A stretch of DNA of 64,000 nt from Protopterus annectens (GCF_019279795.1 NC_056739.1:16315292-16379291); one strand, 5' to 3'; positions 1 to 11,329 are shown, counted from the stretch's first letter. Notes: generated from the sequence alone by a model not told the origin. Numbers and translations: made by a program.

Positions 1-125
1 CATTGAATGTTCAGAAAAAAAAAACAAAAAAAAAAAACTAAACAGTGTAGGCAGGGGGGCAAGCCACCCTGCACCCCCCACCCCCCACTGCTTAAATATA
101 CCAACTCTGAGACCACACTACATTG

Positions 126-167
126 AAGTAAACGGAAATGTCCCCTTACTGAGATTTCCGTTTACTT
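126..167. repeat. Perfect 14-bp inverted repeat (hairpin)
   Basis: AAGTAAACGGAAAT at 126-139 is exactly complementary to ATTTCCGTTTACTT at 154-167, with a 14-base spacer. It could be the end of a small palindromic element or a folded RNA. No flanking duplication was recognised. Confidence 0.6.
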
Positions 168-479
168 GTTCGTTGTTGTGCAGTTTCGTTATTCTCGTGT
201 CGACAATGTCAGATTAGACATTGTCTGCTTTTGAGAATGTAACATAGACCCTTTAGCCAGGAGAGGTCTGGAAGAGGTCTCTACTGGCCCTATTCCACTG
301 AGGCAAGAAAGATCATTAAGTAAAAAAAACTTTCCTAAACAGGATATGGGCACCACTTCCATGTCCCCTGGACCAGTAAAGCTTGCACAATAGGGTCTAG
401 CAGGTGTATCTACTAGAGAGGAAGTGGGGTTATTCCCCAAAACATACTGCAACCCTCCTTGATGATGCTTAAGATCTAA

Positions 480-2250
480 TGTCCGAGGTTATTACTTCCT
501 ATACAGGAAAAGAAAAAGAAAGCCTTTTTGAGAGCGGAGAGTTTGGAGAGGGTGGGTGAAATATATTCACTGGGGTCTACTACCAAACTGAAACCTCCCA
601 AAAGGAGTATGCCTCTGGGTTTTTTCCTGGAAATCTTTCTGTAGGAATTTTCCTTTGCCTATGAAGTATTCTAGGATTCTCTTGGCAAAGGAATTAGCTA
701 GATAATTTCTATGGCACCTGGGGACTGTAAGAAGCTGAATCTGATGGCAGCATTTTATTGCCTTGCTCTGTTCCTCCAAAGCCTTGAAAAGACTGGCAGC
801 TTGTGAGTCAAAAAGGAAGTTTTTATTCAAGTGTGAGTCTAGAATCTTAGACGTGAAATCTTCTGAAGTAGGTTAGCCTCATAGCCAGGCATACTACATG
901 ATCACTTATCCAGTAGCAGCCACTGTGGTAGAGGCATCCACAGCATCATAGCTGCATATTATACTATGCCTGGCTATTTGAGAAGCCTAGGCCACTAGAT
1001 ACTTCATATACTGTTTTCATTACAGTGTCTGGGGCTCTGCGATTGTCTTGCTTAAGGACTGTAGCACAGACACTAAGTATTTGGTAATTTGAGTTTGGTA
1101 GTTTACTGCTCTAAAGCTAAAGTGGAGTAAATATACACTTTTTACCCCACCTGTCCATTGCTCACCTGTTCTTCTCATTGGGTAGAATGTTAGTGCCCAG
1201 GAGCAGCTTGGAAGGTGTGTCTGAGGCCAGGGATACTGCAGCTGGGTCTGCTACAGGACTTTTGTAGACAGTTTAATTCATCAGGAACTTTGCAGAACAT
1301 ATACAGCCTTTTTGGAGTAGAAGGCTGAGAATCAGGTACAAAAGAATTGGCTTGAAGTATGTCTAGATAAGAATCTAGCACTGGGCAAACTAGAGGAGTA
1401 TCTCTTTTGCACCACTGACACCTGTCTGGGTTGCCATTCAAAATGCTTCAACATGCTTTGTAAGGTTTCTCCAAAGGGGGAATCTAGAGGGAGTGAGTCT
1501 CCCTCATCAAATCTATTCTGGGCAGTGTAACTGGGAAGAGTAGTCAACATAAGGATCAGAATCCCTGTTCAGTTACTCGTCAGAGAAGGAAGAATCAAAG
1601 GTCTGTTTGTCTGGTGCAGCCTGCGAAGGCTGGGTCAGAGAGGACAGAAACTTCAGAGACATGATTGCCTTGAATAACCCCTGAGAAAAATCAATCCATT
1701 TATTCTTTTTGGATACAGAAGGCAAAGTTGAGTACTTCAGTTTTTGCTTTTTTCTTCTTAGGAGTGTTGTCCACCTGAATCAGCTTAGGGAGATCTGAGC
1801 CTTAGCACATTTCTGTCAAGGAATCTGGAATCTCTTCTCACACAAGGATCTGAGGGATTCCTTGAGGTCCTTCTGAGATAATGAGTTGCAGTTCATTGGA
1901 GGAGGAAGCCATCTGCAAGCCCTCAGGAGCTGTACTAGCCTCTGGCTGGGTCACAGTAGGGGGCTTGTGAGAAGAAGAGTGGAGAACTGAGGATTCGATC
2001 ACTCAGCAGGTACATCCAATTCAGAGACAACAGAAGGAGAATCTTCTCTAGGTCTTTTAATTTTTTTCTTAAGCAGAAGGCTAATGTCTGGGCCTTCTGA
2101 CATGGTGGAGTGAGCCAAGCATTTCAGATGTTGGTTATCAAGGAAGGTATTAAGTGCAGACAGCCTAGACCGTAGTGTTTTATGAACAAACAACTGGCAG
2201 ATGTAGCAGGATTTATGGTTTGTTCAGTCTACACAGAACAGGCACTTAAT
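480..2250 (-). pseudogene. gag: Decayed DIRS-type gag of F1
   Basis: Several short frames on the minus strand correspond to the gag of the younger elements. Near 2110-2240 is a Cys-rich stretch (CVDCTNHKSCYIC) followed by a helix starting LRSRLSALNTF. These match the zinc region and the RVLQERRNKL helix of elements 4 and 5. Near 890-960, a reading of SYDAVDASTTVAATG aligns with the conserved SYAADGASRAAGTG of gag. Many stops and frameshifts make it non-functional. Gag would bind the element RNA and assemble a particle; that role is taken from the DIRS family, not shown here. Confidence 0.55.
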
Positions 2251-2386
2251 GTTCAAGTCTTTCTATGGAATTTGTCTGCCACACTCAAACGTACTGCTCC
2301 AAGCTGATATCTGATAACAGTGCAAAACAGTCAAAAGTTTAGAAAGAAAGGAACCCCAACAGGATACTTATGTGATCCAAAAAAAT

Positions 2387-2566
2387 GAAGTTATGTACTC
2401 ACCATAACATTTCATGCGAGTTGTTCCATCTCGCCTTCATTCTTCACTGACGGGTTCGGAGCCGATCCTCGGCTCTGACACGGCCGACTAGCAAGCTCAA
2501 AATTTTCCAGTAGCTCGAGACCCAACCCCTTATCCCACAATACACTGCTGGAATTACCTCAGATCT
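2387..2566 (-). repeat. 3' ITR of element 1 with 27-bp extension
   Basis: Pairs as an inverted repeat with 8366-8520. Both share the CAGTGAAGAATGAA block and a hairpin built on GGAGCCGA and TCGGCTC. The outer bases beginning GAAGTTATG exceed the partner repeat and recur in the ICR. Confidence 0.85.
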
Positions 2567-2703
2567 TGTTTTCTGCGTACCATATACAGATACTATAATT
2601 ATTCTGCCTAGGAATGAAGACACACTGAGAAACCAGAATGAAGACAGCCTCCAGGTCAACTGCCAGCCAGGAGGGGGAAGGAGGGAGGGACGTGAGAATG
2701 AAG

Positions 2704-2796
2704 GTGAGATGGAACAACTCACATGGAACGTTATGGTGAGTACATAACTTCTTTATGTGAAGTTGTTCAATCTCGCCGTTCATTCTTCACTGATAG
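2704..2796 (-). repeat. Internal complementary region of element 1
   Basis: First half (to 2751) is the reverse complement of the 3' extension; second half (from 2755) is the reverse complement of the 5' outer end at 8470-8520. Bases 2752-2754 (ttt) separate them. In DIRS-1 this region is thought to template end joining into a circular intermediate. Confidence 0.85.
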
Positions 2797-2828
2797 GTAG
2801 CATCCCTAGCACCCCAACCCTGGGTGGC

Positions 2829-4425
2829 TCACGGAAGTACACACTTCAGAACCGTAGAACCAAATGAAACCCTGTCCCTGGAGGCCTTATCCACTTTGTA
2901 ATGAGTTATAAAAGTGAGAGGTTTAGACCATGTTGCTGCAGCACAGATGTTGTCTAGAGGTAATTTGGCTTGAAAGGCTGAAGAGGTAGAAACTGCTCTG
3001 GTTGAATGAGCCTTCACCTTAATAGACAAGGGCATGTTATGACAAGAATAGTGTAAGTGATACAATCCGACAGCCACTTAGAGTTGTTTTGGCGACTGGT
3101 TTACCTTTCCTGGCCTCAGAAAAAGATACAAAAAGCTGATCTGATTTCCTAATGTCTTTTGTTCTGTCTAAATAAAATCTAGGTTGCCTGTGAACATCGA
3201 GTTTGTGCAACATATATTCCAATTTGTTGGTGTAATTAGGGAAGAAAACAGGCAACTCAATGACTTGACTGATGTCAATCTCTGAACATACTTTAGGCAA
3301 AAAGGATGGGTTTGTCCTGAGAGATACCCTGTCAGCATGAAAGACCATATAAGGAGGCTTGATGGATACGGCTTGGAGCTCTAACACTGTTCGGGCTGAA
3401 GTGATGGCTACTAGGAAGATAGTTTTCCACAACAGAAATTTTAGCTCACAAGATGACGCAGGCTCAAAGGAAGGAAGAATGATGCGAGATAACATAAAAT
3501 TCAAATTCCAGGTAGAATAAGGAGTCTTCACTGGAGGCCTCATGTGAAAGGAACCTTTTAGAAAAGCTTTAGACAATTGGTGAGCCACAATATTCAATCC
3601 ATCGATCTCTAGATGGAAATTAGATATAGCAGCTAGTTGTACCCGCACCGTAGCAGCCGCTGTTCCTTTGTTGACAATTTCTGTCAAGAATTGTAAAATA
3701 GAAGACAATGGTGCTTGGTAAGTGTCAATATTATGGGAGGAAGCCCAAATGGAAAATCTCTTCCACTTACTACCATACAACTTTCTAGTGAAAGGCTTAT
3801 GGGAAGCCAACAAAATTTGACTACTGTCATGGGAAAGATTATAAAACCTGGCTAGGCAGAGAATTGCAGCAGCCAAGAGGTTAGCTTCAGTGTCCGCAAT
3901 GATGGATGGAGATCCCCTGATGGATGTGTCAATAAGTCCGGAACTGGGTCCAGGATCCATGGGTCTTCCAGAATGTGATGGTAAAGAAACGGAAACCAAA
4001 TCTGCTGAGGCCAATGAGGGGTTATAAGGATGATTGTCCATCCCAGCGACTTTGCTTTTTGTAAAAATCTGGGTATCAGAGGAATTGGGGGAAATGCGTA
4101 GAGGAGACCCGGGGGCCAATAATGGACAAGAGCATCCCTCGGGGACTGACCTGGCGGGGGAATCAGGGCAAAATAGCTTCTGCATTTGTTGTTGATAGGA
4201 CTGCCAAACAGGTTGGAGGAAGGCTGGCACCATTTGCGGAAAATCCTGTCCACAATCTCTTGTTTGAGGGACCATTCGTGGGGCAATAAAATTGCCCTGC
4301 TCAGTTTGTCCACTATGATGTTGGATTTTCCCGGGATGTGCATTGCTAACAGAAAGCACTGGGATGACACTGCCCACTGCCATACTCTGAGGGCTTCTCG
4401 GCAAAGGGGTAAGACTTGGTCCCAC
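2829..4425 (-). pseudogene. Tyrosine recombinase (ORF3) of element 1, frameshifted
   Basis: The product would integrate the circular DNA copy by tyrosine-recombinase chemistry. The N-terminal core-binding part (KLYGSKWKRFSIWA) and the first catalytic region lie in the frame 3037-4425. The C-terminal catalytic part, with HSTR and the HYK tyrosine motif, lies in another frame at 2829-3077, so there is a frameshift near 3060. The first catalytic arginine motif is altered, ITSARTVLEL where other copies have ITSARRVSEL. The frame extends upstream over the RH-MT region of pol, the usual DIRS overlap. Predicted inactive. Confidence 0.8.
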
Positions 4426-5710
4426 CTTGCTTGTTCAGATACCGGACTACTGACATGCTGTCTGTCTGTATTGCAATTGCTCTTAGAGGAAGAGAGTCCT
4501 GAAAGAATTGCAATGCTAGAAGTACTGCTCTCATCTCCAGGACACTGATATGCAGATGTGATTCATGATCTGTCCATTTGCCTTGGGCAGTCTTTCCCAG
4601 AAAATGCCCCCGCCCTATCAGGGAAGCATCCATGGTCACAGTGGCAACTGGAGTGGGTAGCATGAAGGGATGTCCTATTGTGACATGAAGAGACGTCAAC
4701 CACCACTGAAGATCCTTCTTGCAAGAATTTATCAGGATTGTGTGATTCACTAGAAGTTCTTGGCAAGACCATTGCATGAATAGGAGCCATTGAAGAGTCC
4801 TCATATGCATCCTTGCTAACGTGATTGCCAAGATTGCTGCTGCCATCAATCCTAGTGCTTTCAATACCTCTGCAGCTGGTGCTCTCTTCTTTGATAGCAA
4901 GGATGTGATGTGTTGGCGAAGAATACAAACCCTTTCTGGTGGAAGACGAAGAGTGGTGGTTGACGCGTCTAATTCTATCCCTATAAAAATGATATGCTGC
5001 GATGGCAACAAGGCAGACTTTTCGAAGTTGACTGTAATGCCTAGCCAACTGCAGAGTGTCAGAGTAGCCTCTCTCGCTTGAAGAAGTTTATGCCTGGTGG
5101 TGGAGATAAGGAGCCATTCATCCAAGTACGGAAACACCTGGAATCCTAGATGCCTCAGGTGAGCCGTGACTACTGCCATGCACTTGGTGAACACTCTGGG
5201 GGCTGTAGTGAGACCAAAGGGCAGTGATGATTGGCTCCCAGTCGGAAATGCAGGTGATCCCTGGATGGTCTGGCCATCTTTATGTGGTAGTACGCATCCT
5301 TGAAATCGATTGAGCACATCCAATTGTCTTTTCCTAAAAAGGGAAGTATGGACTGTAGCGTGACCATTTGGAACTTTTCTTTCCTCACAAATTGGTTGAG
5401 TCTGCTGAGATCCAAAATGTGTCTCCAGTCCCCTGTTTTCTTTGGAACCAAAAAGAATCTTTAGTAAGTTCCGAATCCTGTTTGGTCTGCCGGGACTGGC
5501 TGGATGACTCTTTTTTTTCTAGCAATCAGCGTACCTCTATTGTTGCTTGTTCCCTGTGACTGGGTGGAATGTTCGGGATTTTTTTGACGGGAAGGGTCTG
5601 GGTGGAGAACGGTATGAAATACCCTCTGGAAATGATACTCTGTACCCAGTTGTCATTTGTTATATCTAGCCAGGCTTCTGGGTATAATGACAAGCGACCC
5701 CCGACTGTCT
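3852..5710 (-). pseudogene. pol: RT - RNase H - Dam-like MT (ORF2) of element 1, frameshifted
   Basis: RT fingers start near 5451 (MVPKKTGDWR) and motif A (CSIDFKDAYYH) is in the same frame. The palm continues in a second frame (4346-5323), where the YxDD box reads YLDE, a loss of the second catalytic aspartate. RNase H follows in that frame (VTMDAS, LEMRAV, QTDSMS). A third frame (3852-4370) holds the RNase H end and the methyltransferase-like domain, with a degraded LFGSPINNK motif and FPPI in place of FPPF. The N-terminal linker (SLYPEAWLDI) is near 5690. At least two frameshifts plus the YLDE change indicate a dead copy. Confidence 0.8.
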
Positions 5711-7942
5711 CCAGAGTAGGACACCCGGGCCTCCCTTCAGGACCAGAGAAGTGATCTCTGTCACCCTGGTGTTGCAGACCCCCTCTGCCGCGAGGGTGGT
5801 GTCTTCCATTGTAACCCCCTTCTCTGCCTCTGGAGGGGGGCTTTCCATGTGTTTCTTGAAAGGCTCCTTGGGCTTTCCGAAACCACATCTTTCCTCCCCT
5901 CTGACCTTTAGGAAAGGGTCGAGTGGGGGTGGAAAAACAGACTCCGATGGCAGACAGAGTCCTTCCTTCTTGTTCACACCTGGTCAAAGTCTCCTTTACC
6001 TTTGGCCCATACAAGGATGAGCCGTCAAACAGGGTATTCATAAAGGAAGACTTGAAGGGTTCCGGGAAGGAACAGAGTCGCATCCAGGCATGCCTACGAA
6101 GAGCAATTCATGTACCTGCAGCTCTACTCAAACCATCAGCTGCGTAAGATATGAGATGCATGGACGAGTTAACTATTGAATTAAGGGTAGCAAGCTGGGT
6201 AGCAACTTTGTCGGATACACTCGTAGCTACAGCACCCTGAAGAGCATCGCCCAACTCCTCAAGGAGATCTCTCTACAGTCTGGTAAAATGGGTCAAGTAC
6301 TTCAGTGATCTGAGTAAGAAAGTCGCTGAACTAAACATGCGTTTCCCATATCTACCCATGATCCTGGATTCTCTGTTAGGAGGATGGACAGACGAGGAAG
6401 TCTCAGAAATTTCCTTTTTGGTGGCTGCTGCCACCACCATGGCATCAACAGGGACTCCCTTGGTCAAAAAGGACTTATCTACGGGGGCAGAAATATACTT
6501 ATTAGGCCTCCTAGGGACAGGTTCCATAGATTCTGGTGATTCCCACGCCCTATGAGAGACCAGATCTATAAGCTCATCGTAGGGCAGAGACACCCAAGAG
6601 GTGGAAGGTTGAGACCCGAACGCCTTCAGGAGAACCGACTCATCCTCAGTAGGGCTCTTGGACTGCCAATCACCCCTCTGCCTAAGAATTTCAAGAATCT
6701 CCGCAAAGGAGATGTCCTCAGAGGGGGATCTAGGGGACCCTTCTGATTCATCCAAGTCAGTGTCTGATGTTAGAGACTCCGGTGGGTAGTCCAAATGCCT
6801 CCTCTTGCATAATCTCTTCCTGGGGACTTCTTCAGGGGGAACCTCTGGAGAGGTCTCAAAAGAGCAAGGAGCACCCTGTTGGGCTACTTGAGGCTCTGGG
6901 TCTCTACGCTTGGGATGACCGGAGGAAACAGAAACTGACACAGGCACTTTAGGGGAGGAAGAGGCCAGACCTGGAGATGAGGAAGTCTTAGGAGACAACA
7001 CTCGTCTCATGGCTTCGAATGCACCATGGCTCCGATGAGGAGGAGTCGACGGATCAGGAGGAGCCGCAATCCCCTCCCGCACCAAAGCCATGGGCTCCGT
7101 GCCTGAGGTAGGAGCCAAGCTCACCTGAGCCGAAGCACCGAGAGGGGGAGTTAGCACAGACAATTCGTTGCGACTGTCCTTCCCAGACCCGACCGCAGAG
7201 TGTCGGTTCCTAGAGTCCCCGGTTGGCACCGAAGATGTCCGAGCCTCTGAAACTGGAACTGGTGTCAGCTCCAAGGGATCCATAATCATCAGGTCGGCCT
7301 CCTCCAGCTCTGAAGGTTTGGTATGGCTCGGAGGAGAAGCAGACAATTCAGGAGTAATGGTCTTCGGCTCAGATGGTTGGGTCTGAGCTGACAGCAATTT
7401 AGCTAGGCCTGGTGCCTTTAAGAGCTTCTGAACCAGCCGGTCCATATCCAGATCAGACAGGCTGACCAAAGACCTGGAGGAGTGAATAGATGAAGCCAAT
7501 TGGAGAAGTAGAGAGGGAGGTTTTTCAGCAACCAGTTCCAAAGCAGTGTCCCGGGTCCGAAAAGAACAGACTATCAGCTCCGAAGCCAGTGAAGCCGAAG
7601 TCACAACACTTTCCAACTTTTTCCCTTTCTTTGTCCTGGATTCTGAGGAAGATTTGGACGATTTGCTGGCCCCATCCTGGTCAGACATTGCCTCTGAGAA
7701 AGGGTGTTTAATAATACCTCTGAGAAAGGGTGTTTAATAATACCCCTGTCAACTAACTTCCTCTTCCTTTCTGCAAGCATTCGAGTAGAAAAGGAGTGGC
7801 AGATACTACATGACTCCTGCAGGTGCACCTCACCCAAACAGTACACACACTGCACATGGGCATCTGTAACAGACATCTTTTGTCCGCAGTCTGGGCACTT
7901 TTTGAACCCAGACTAAAGATGCTTTTCCCTTTCTTCAGACAT
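5666..7942 (-). pseudogene. gag: Gag (ORF1) of element 1, frameshifted
   Basis: The start codon at 7942-7940 is inferred by alignment of the zinc region (CVYCLGEVHLQESCSICH) with other copies. The main frame 6273-7688 holds the Ser/Pro-rich centre, the STSWVSLPYDELIDLV block and the conserved AMVVAAATKKE and FSSATFLLRSL region. The RG-rich tail (HHPRGRGG) is in the frame 5526-6083, which also reads on into the pol N-terminus. Breaks occur at a 26-bp tandem duplication (7691-7742) and near 6280. Gag is expected to coat the RNA; function is by family. Confidence 0.75.
7691..7742 (-). repeat. 26-bp tandem duplication inside gag of element 1
   Basis: Two identical 26-base units (7691-7716 and 7717-7742), each starting CCTCTGAGAAAGGG. 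Because 26 is not a multiple of three, the duplication shifts the gag frame between the zinc region and the rest. Confidence 0.9.
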
Positions 7943-8365
7943 AGCAACTAACTTCCTGAAAAAAATTCACAAGATCAAAAAACAACACTATTTAACTATA
8001 TAAAAATAGTTTAACTCAGAATTGAGTAATCTAATTCAGTACAAACAGCAATGCAAAAGGAGAGCACAAACAGCCCAAAAAGGCAACTAGTAACAAGAGT
8101 AATCCAAATATCCAAAAGCCTAAAAAGGGCAACTCTAATCTAACAAGCTGTAAGAAAAGGCCCAAGGCCAACAGGTCGAAGGCAAGCACTAGAGATTTAC
8201 TGGGAAAAGGGGAAAAACAGAAAAATCTGCTAAACTAGGTAATACTATGTAAATATAATAGTAGAAAGATATAAAAATGCAATAGAAAAACTTGATGAAA
8301 GTTGAAAATTCCCTCAATAGTCTCGTGCAATGCAGGAAACCAAGGGATCCTTGCCATGGCAAACT

Positions 8366-8520
8366 GGATCTGGGGTAATTCCAGCAGTACATTGTGGGAT
8401 AAGGGGTTGGGTCTTGAGCTACTAGAAAACTTTGAGCTTGTTAGATGGCCGTGTCGGAGCTGAGGATCGGCTACAAACCCATCAGTGAAGAATGAACGGC
8501 GAGCTTGAACAACTTCACAT
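8366..8520 (-). repeat. 5' ITR of element 1
   Basis: Inverted partner of 2387-2566, sharing the segment that runs from GATCTGGGGTAATTCCAGCA to CATCAGTGAAGAATGAA. It lacks the 27-bp extension. Confidence 0.85.
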
Positions 8521-8758
8521 GCAAAGTTACAGTGATTAAACAATCACAGCACACTGGATGCAACAACTTGCATTTGGGCTGGCAGCAACATAGTCTGCAG
8601 ATGTCGTACATATTTCTGGCTTTATACCCCCACTGAGGAGCTGACATCAGCATCCAGACATACATCCTAGGAAGGCAAAGCTTTGGTACCCCGCCTGGAT
8701 GTCAGCGAGCTACAACTTATCTGTTAGGTACACTGCAACAGTGACTCAGACAAGACAT
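8521..8758 (-). mobile_element. Old DIRS-like copy F1, 5' terminal repeat
   Basis: Continues F1 after element 1. The stretch CTGGCAGCAA through TGCAACAGTGA parallels the 5' terminal repeat of F3 at 40520-40710 (shared CTTTATACCC, CTTTGGTA, GGATGTCAG and GCAACAGTGA). It ends where the minisatellite begins. Confidence 0.55.
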
Positions 8759-9738
8759 CAACGCTTCCCAGAAAGCAAGGCTCTTCCCAGACAGAGACCA
8801 CCACTTCCTAGACAGTAAGCCATCTGTCTAGACACAGACCACCATTCCCTAGACAGCAAACACTCAGCTTAGGCAGTAAACACTGCAACTTAGACAACAA
8901 GCTCTCAGTCTACACATAGACAACTGCTCCTATGCATTAAGCCCTCTGCCTACACAGAGACTACTGCTCCACAGACAAGCAGCCCTCACCTTAGAGATCA
9001 CTGCTCCCTATACAGCAAATCATAAGCTTAGACACAGACCACCGCTCCATAGACAAAATGCCCATAACTTAGACAGAGACCACTGCCCCCTAGACAGCAT
9101 GCATTCTCCCTCGCCAGAGACCAATGCTCCTTAGAAAGCAAGACCTCCGCTTGAACAGAGACCACCACTCTCTAGATGGAAAACCATCAGCCTAAGCAGA
9201 GACAACCACTCCCTAAACAGCAGGCCCTCAGCCTAGGCAAAGATCACCACAGCAAGCCTCTCATCAAACAGAGACCATTGCTCCCCAGATAGCCAGGCCT
9301 CTCCTTACACAGAGGCCACTGCACCCTAAACAGCAAGACCACCGTTCCACAGAAAGCATTTCCTGAGCCTAGGCAGAGATCACTGATTCTCCAGACAGAG
9401 ACCACCACTCGCTAGACAGCAAGCCCTCTGGCTAGGCAGATATCACTGCTCCCCAGACACCAAGCGCATCCCCAGACAAAGACCAGTGCTCCCAAGACAG
9501 CAAGCCCTCTCCCTAGACAGAGACCACTTCTCTCTAGAGAACAAGCCCTCAGCCTAGACAGACACCACTGCTCCCTAGAGAGCAAGCACTCAGACTACAC
9601 AGAAACTACCAGCCCATAAACCAGAAGCTCTCAGCCAAGATGGAGACCACCACCCCCCAGACAGCAAGCCCTCAGCCTAGGCAGACATGACTACCACTCA
9701 TTAGAGAGCAAGTCCCATCCTCTAACTAAGATCATCAC
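8756..9738. repeat. Degenerate minisatellite, unit about 40 bp
   Basis: Roughly 24 imperfect head-to-tail units built on AGACAGAGACCACCACTCCC followed by TAGACAGCAAGCCCTCAGCC. Units diverge strongly, so the array is old. It abuts the F1 terminal repeat on one side and an F4 recombinase fragment on the other, replacing the expected C-terminal half of the F4 recombinase. No gene is visible in it. Confidence 0.85.
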
Positions 9739-9749
9739 TCCCTAGCATA

Positions 9750-9861
9750 TCTCTCAACTGGATTCAAATTCTGGTTGTAAGAACAGATTGAGAACCTTTC
9801 TCACTTACTCTTATAAATTTTCCTGGTGGAGGGTCTATGGGAAGAGTTCAAAAAGTACAGT
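9750..9861 (-). pseudogene. Recombinase N-terminal fragment of old copy F4
   Basis: The minus strand over 9790-9850 aligns with the segment of other copies that encodes the SKWKRF region and the following RKIY/SS stretch (compare 3760-3810 and 14740-14800). Stops are present. The copy is interrupted at about 9862 by the outer end of F3 and resumes at 40731. Confidence 0.5.
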
Positions 9862-10100
9862 AGTGTAAAGTTTTACCATAACAGTAGATGTCCTCCTTTT
9901 CACTGTTGCAGTATTCCTTACAGAAGGGATCCCCTGCTAAGGGTAGCCCAACATCTGTCCAGTATACCAAAGCCTTTGACTGTAATAGGGACATTGTAAA
10001 TCACATGACTGCTTCCCGTGCATGGCATAGGACATAAAGGTGTCATACAGATGTACCTTCCTCAGAACTGATAATACCCAGGAGGAACAACAGTCCAAGG
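9862..10100 (-). repeat. 3' terminal repeat of F3
   Basis: Contains CACTGTTGCAGTATTCCTTA, GGGATCCCCTGC and CCAGTATACCAAAG, the inverted counterparts of the repeat at 40520-40730. It starts with an extension containing TTTTACCATAACAGTA that is repeated inverted near 10190-10215. Confidence 0.6.
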
Positions 10101-10184
10101 AGTAAGAGAGGAAAATGTGCATCCAGATGAAGAAAGAAAAATGGGGAAGGAGGGAGGCAGTGAATTCTGCAACAGTGAAGAGAA

Positions 10185-10270
10185 GGACATATACTGTTAT
10201 GGTAGGACTTTACAGAACCATACTATGTCCTTCCATATCTCTATTGCAGTATTCCTTACAGAAGGGAAGA
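10185..10270 (-). repeat. ICR-like region of F3
   Basis: Reverse complement of the F3 3' extension (ATACTGTTATGGTAGGACTT) followed by the reverse complement of the F3 5' outer end (TATGTCCTTCC through ATTGCAGTATTCC). This is the same logic as in elements 1-8, so the architecture predates the younger family. Confidence 0.55.
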
Positions 10271-11320
10271 GTACAAAAGCTCATGAGGAACATAGGGAGG
10301 AGGAGGAAGGTCCAGCAGAGCCCTTAAGAAAGCCATGCAGGATAGCCCTGGCAGATCTGGCTCTAGTCCTGGAAACCATATCCAACTTATAGTGCCTGGT
10401 AAAAGTATGTGCAGAAGTCCAAACAGCTGCCTCAAAGATGGAGTTGGTATCCAGTCCTTTGAAAAAAGCACCAAAAAGAAGTCACAGCCCTAGTAGACTG
10501 AGCCTCAACAGAAAAAAAAAGGCTCTACACATGAAAAGTGTAACAAAAGGAAACGGCGTTAGAGATCCAAGAAGAACTAGTTTGCTTAGAAACAGCCAAA
10601 CCTAAAGATCTAGGATGAAAGGAAACAAAAAGGTTCTCAGATTTACAAAAATCTTTAGTCTTATCTAAACAACATCTGAATTGTTTATGCAAATCCAAAG
10701 TGTGAAACCTTCTCACTAGCAGACTGTGGAAAAGAGAAAGCAGTGGACAGATGAATAGACTGATTACGAGACAACTCATTAACCACCTTGGACATAAAAG
10801 AAGGATTAGTACAAGGAGAGGCTTTGTCCCTATGAAAAACTAAAAAGTGAGGAACAGCCATAACGGCCTGAAGCTCAAACACTCCTTTAGCTGAAGTAAG
10901 GGCCAAAGAACAACAGTCTTCCAAGTACAATGCTGTAAGGAAGCGGAAGCTGCAGGCTCAAAAGGGGCCTGAGTCAATTTTTCAAGAACAAAATTAAGGT
11001 CCCAGGAAGGAGGAATAGGCTTCCTGGGAGATCTAATATGAAGAACGCCTTTAAGGAACTGTTTGACCTTAAATCTAGAGGCCAAAGGAGGAGTCAAAGG
11101 CAGGCATGCAGAAATAGCTTTAACTGAATAGCATGCCAACCCAGCACTGATCAATTCACAAAAATAAGAGAGAACCAAAGGAGCTTCCACATAACATGGA
11201 TCACTTTACAAGCAAGACACGAAACAGAAAATCTCTTCTATTTGGACAAATAAGATTTCCTGGTAGTGGGTTTACTGCTCTCCTGCAGAACATGAAGTAC
11301 ATCCACAGAAAAAGGGTGCC
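10256..11320 (-). pseudogene. Decayed tyrosine recombinase of F3
   Basis: Frames at 10840-11190 (SRFKVKQFLKGVLHIRSPRK, WDLNFVLEKL, APFEPAASASLQ), 10685-10930 (VFHRDKASPCTNPSFMSKVV) and 10525-10779 (CCLDKTKDFCKSENLFVSFH) follow the recombinase order seen in the younger copies. The C-terminal part near 10390-10500 retains traces of the HSTR and HYKL regions in yet other frames. At least three frameshifts; dead. Confidence 0.65.
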
Positions 11321-11329
11321 TAAAAGGGA

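Larger units (their letters stand above)
1..2386 (-). mobile_element. Old DIRS-like copy F1, 3' part (interrupted by element 1)
   Basis: Degenerate DIRS-type sequence on the minus strand. Its recognisable part is a decayed gag (about 480-2250). The first 90 bases are A-rich and C-rich low-complexity sequence, and nothing else is recognised before about 470 except a hairpin at 126-167. The copy continues at 8521-8758 with a 5' terminal repeat, so element 1 inserted into its 5' leader. Its recombinase and RT would lie to the left of the window. It belongs to an older family than elements 1-8, because its terminal repeat resembles that of F3 and lacks the GGAGCCGA hairpin. Confidence 0.6.
2387..8520 (-). 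mobile_element. DIRS-like retrotransposon, element 1
   Basis: Complete DIRS architecture: 3' ITR with extension, ICR, YR, RT-RH-MT, gag, 5' ITR. Length is about 6.13 kb. The ends are GAAGTTATG (low coordinate) and the complement of ATGTGAAG (high coordinate). It interrupts old copy F1 in its 5' leader. All three coding regions carry frameshifts, so it is one of the older complete copies. The leader between gag and the 5' ITR (7943-8365) is A-rich with no recognised gene. No target-site duplication is present, as expected for recombinase-mediated insertion. Confidence 0.9.

Noticed and set aside
6337..7737. Plus-strand open frames across the gag of element 1 and similar antisense frames in other gag regions
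   Set aside because: They are antisense shadows of gag, caused by its Ser/Pro-rich, stop-poor composition; they show no family motifs of their own.
8756..9738. CRISPR-like spaced repeats
   Set aside because: Units are degenerate, contiguous and without unique spacers, and the DNA is animal-type; it is a minisatellite.
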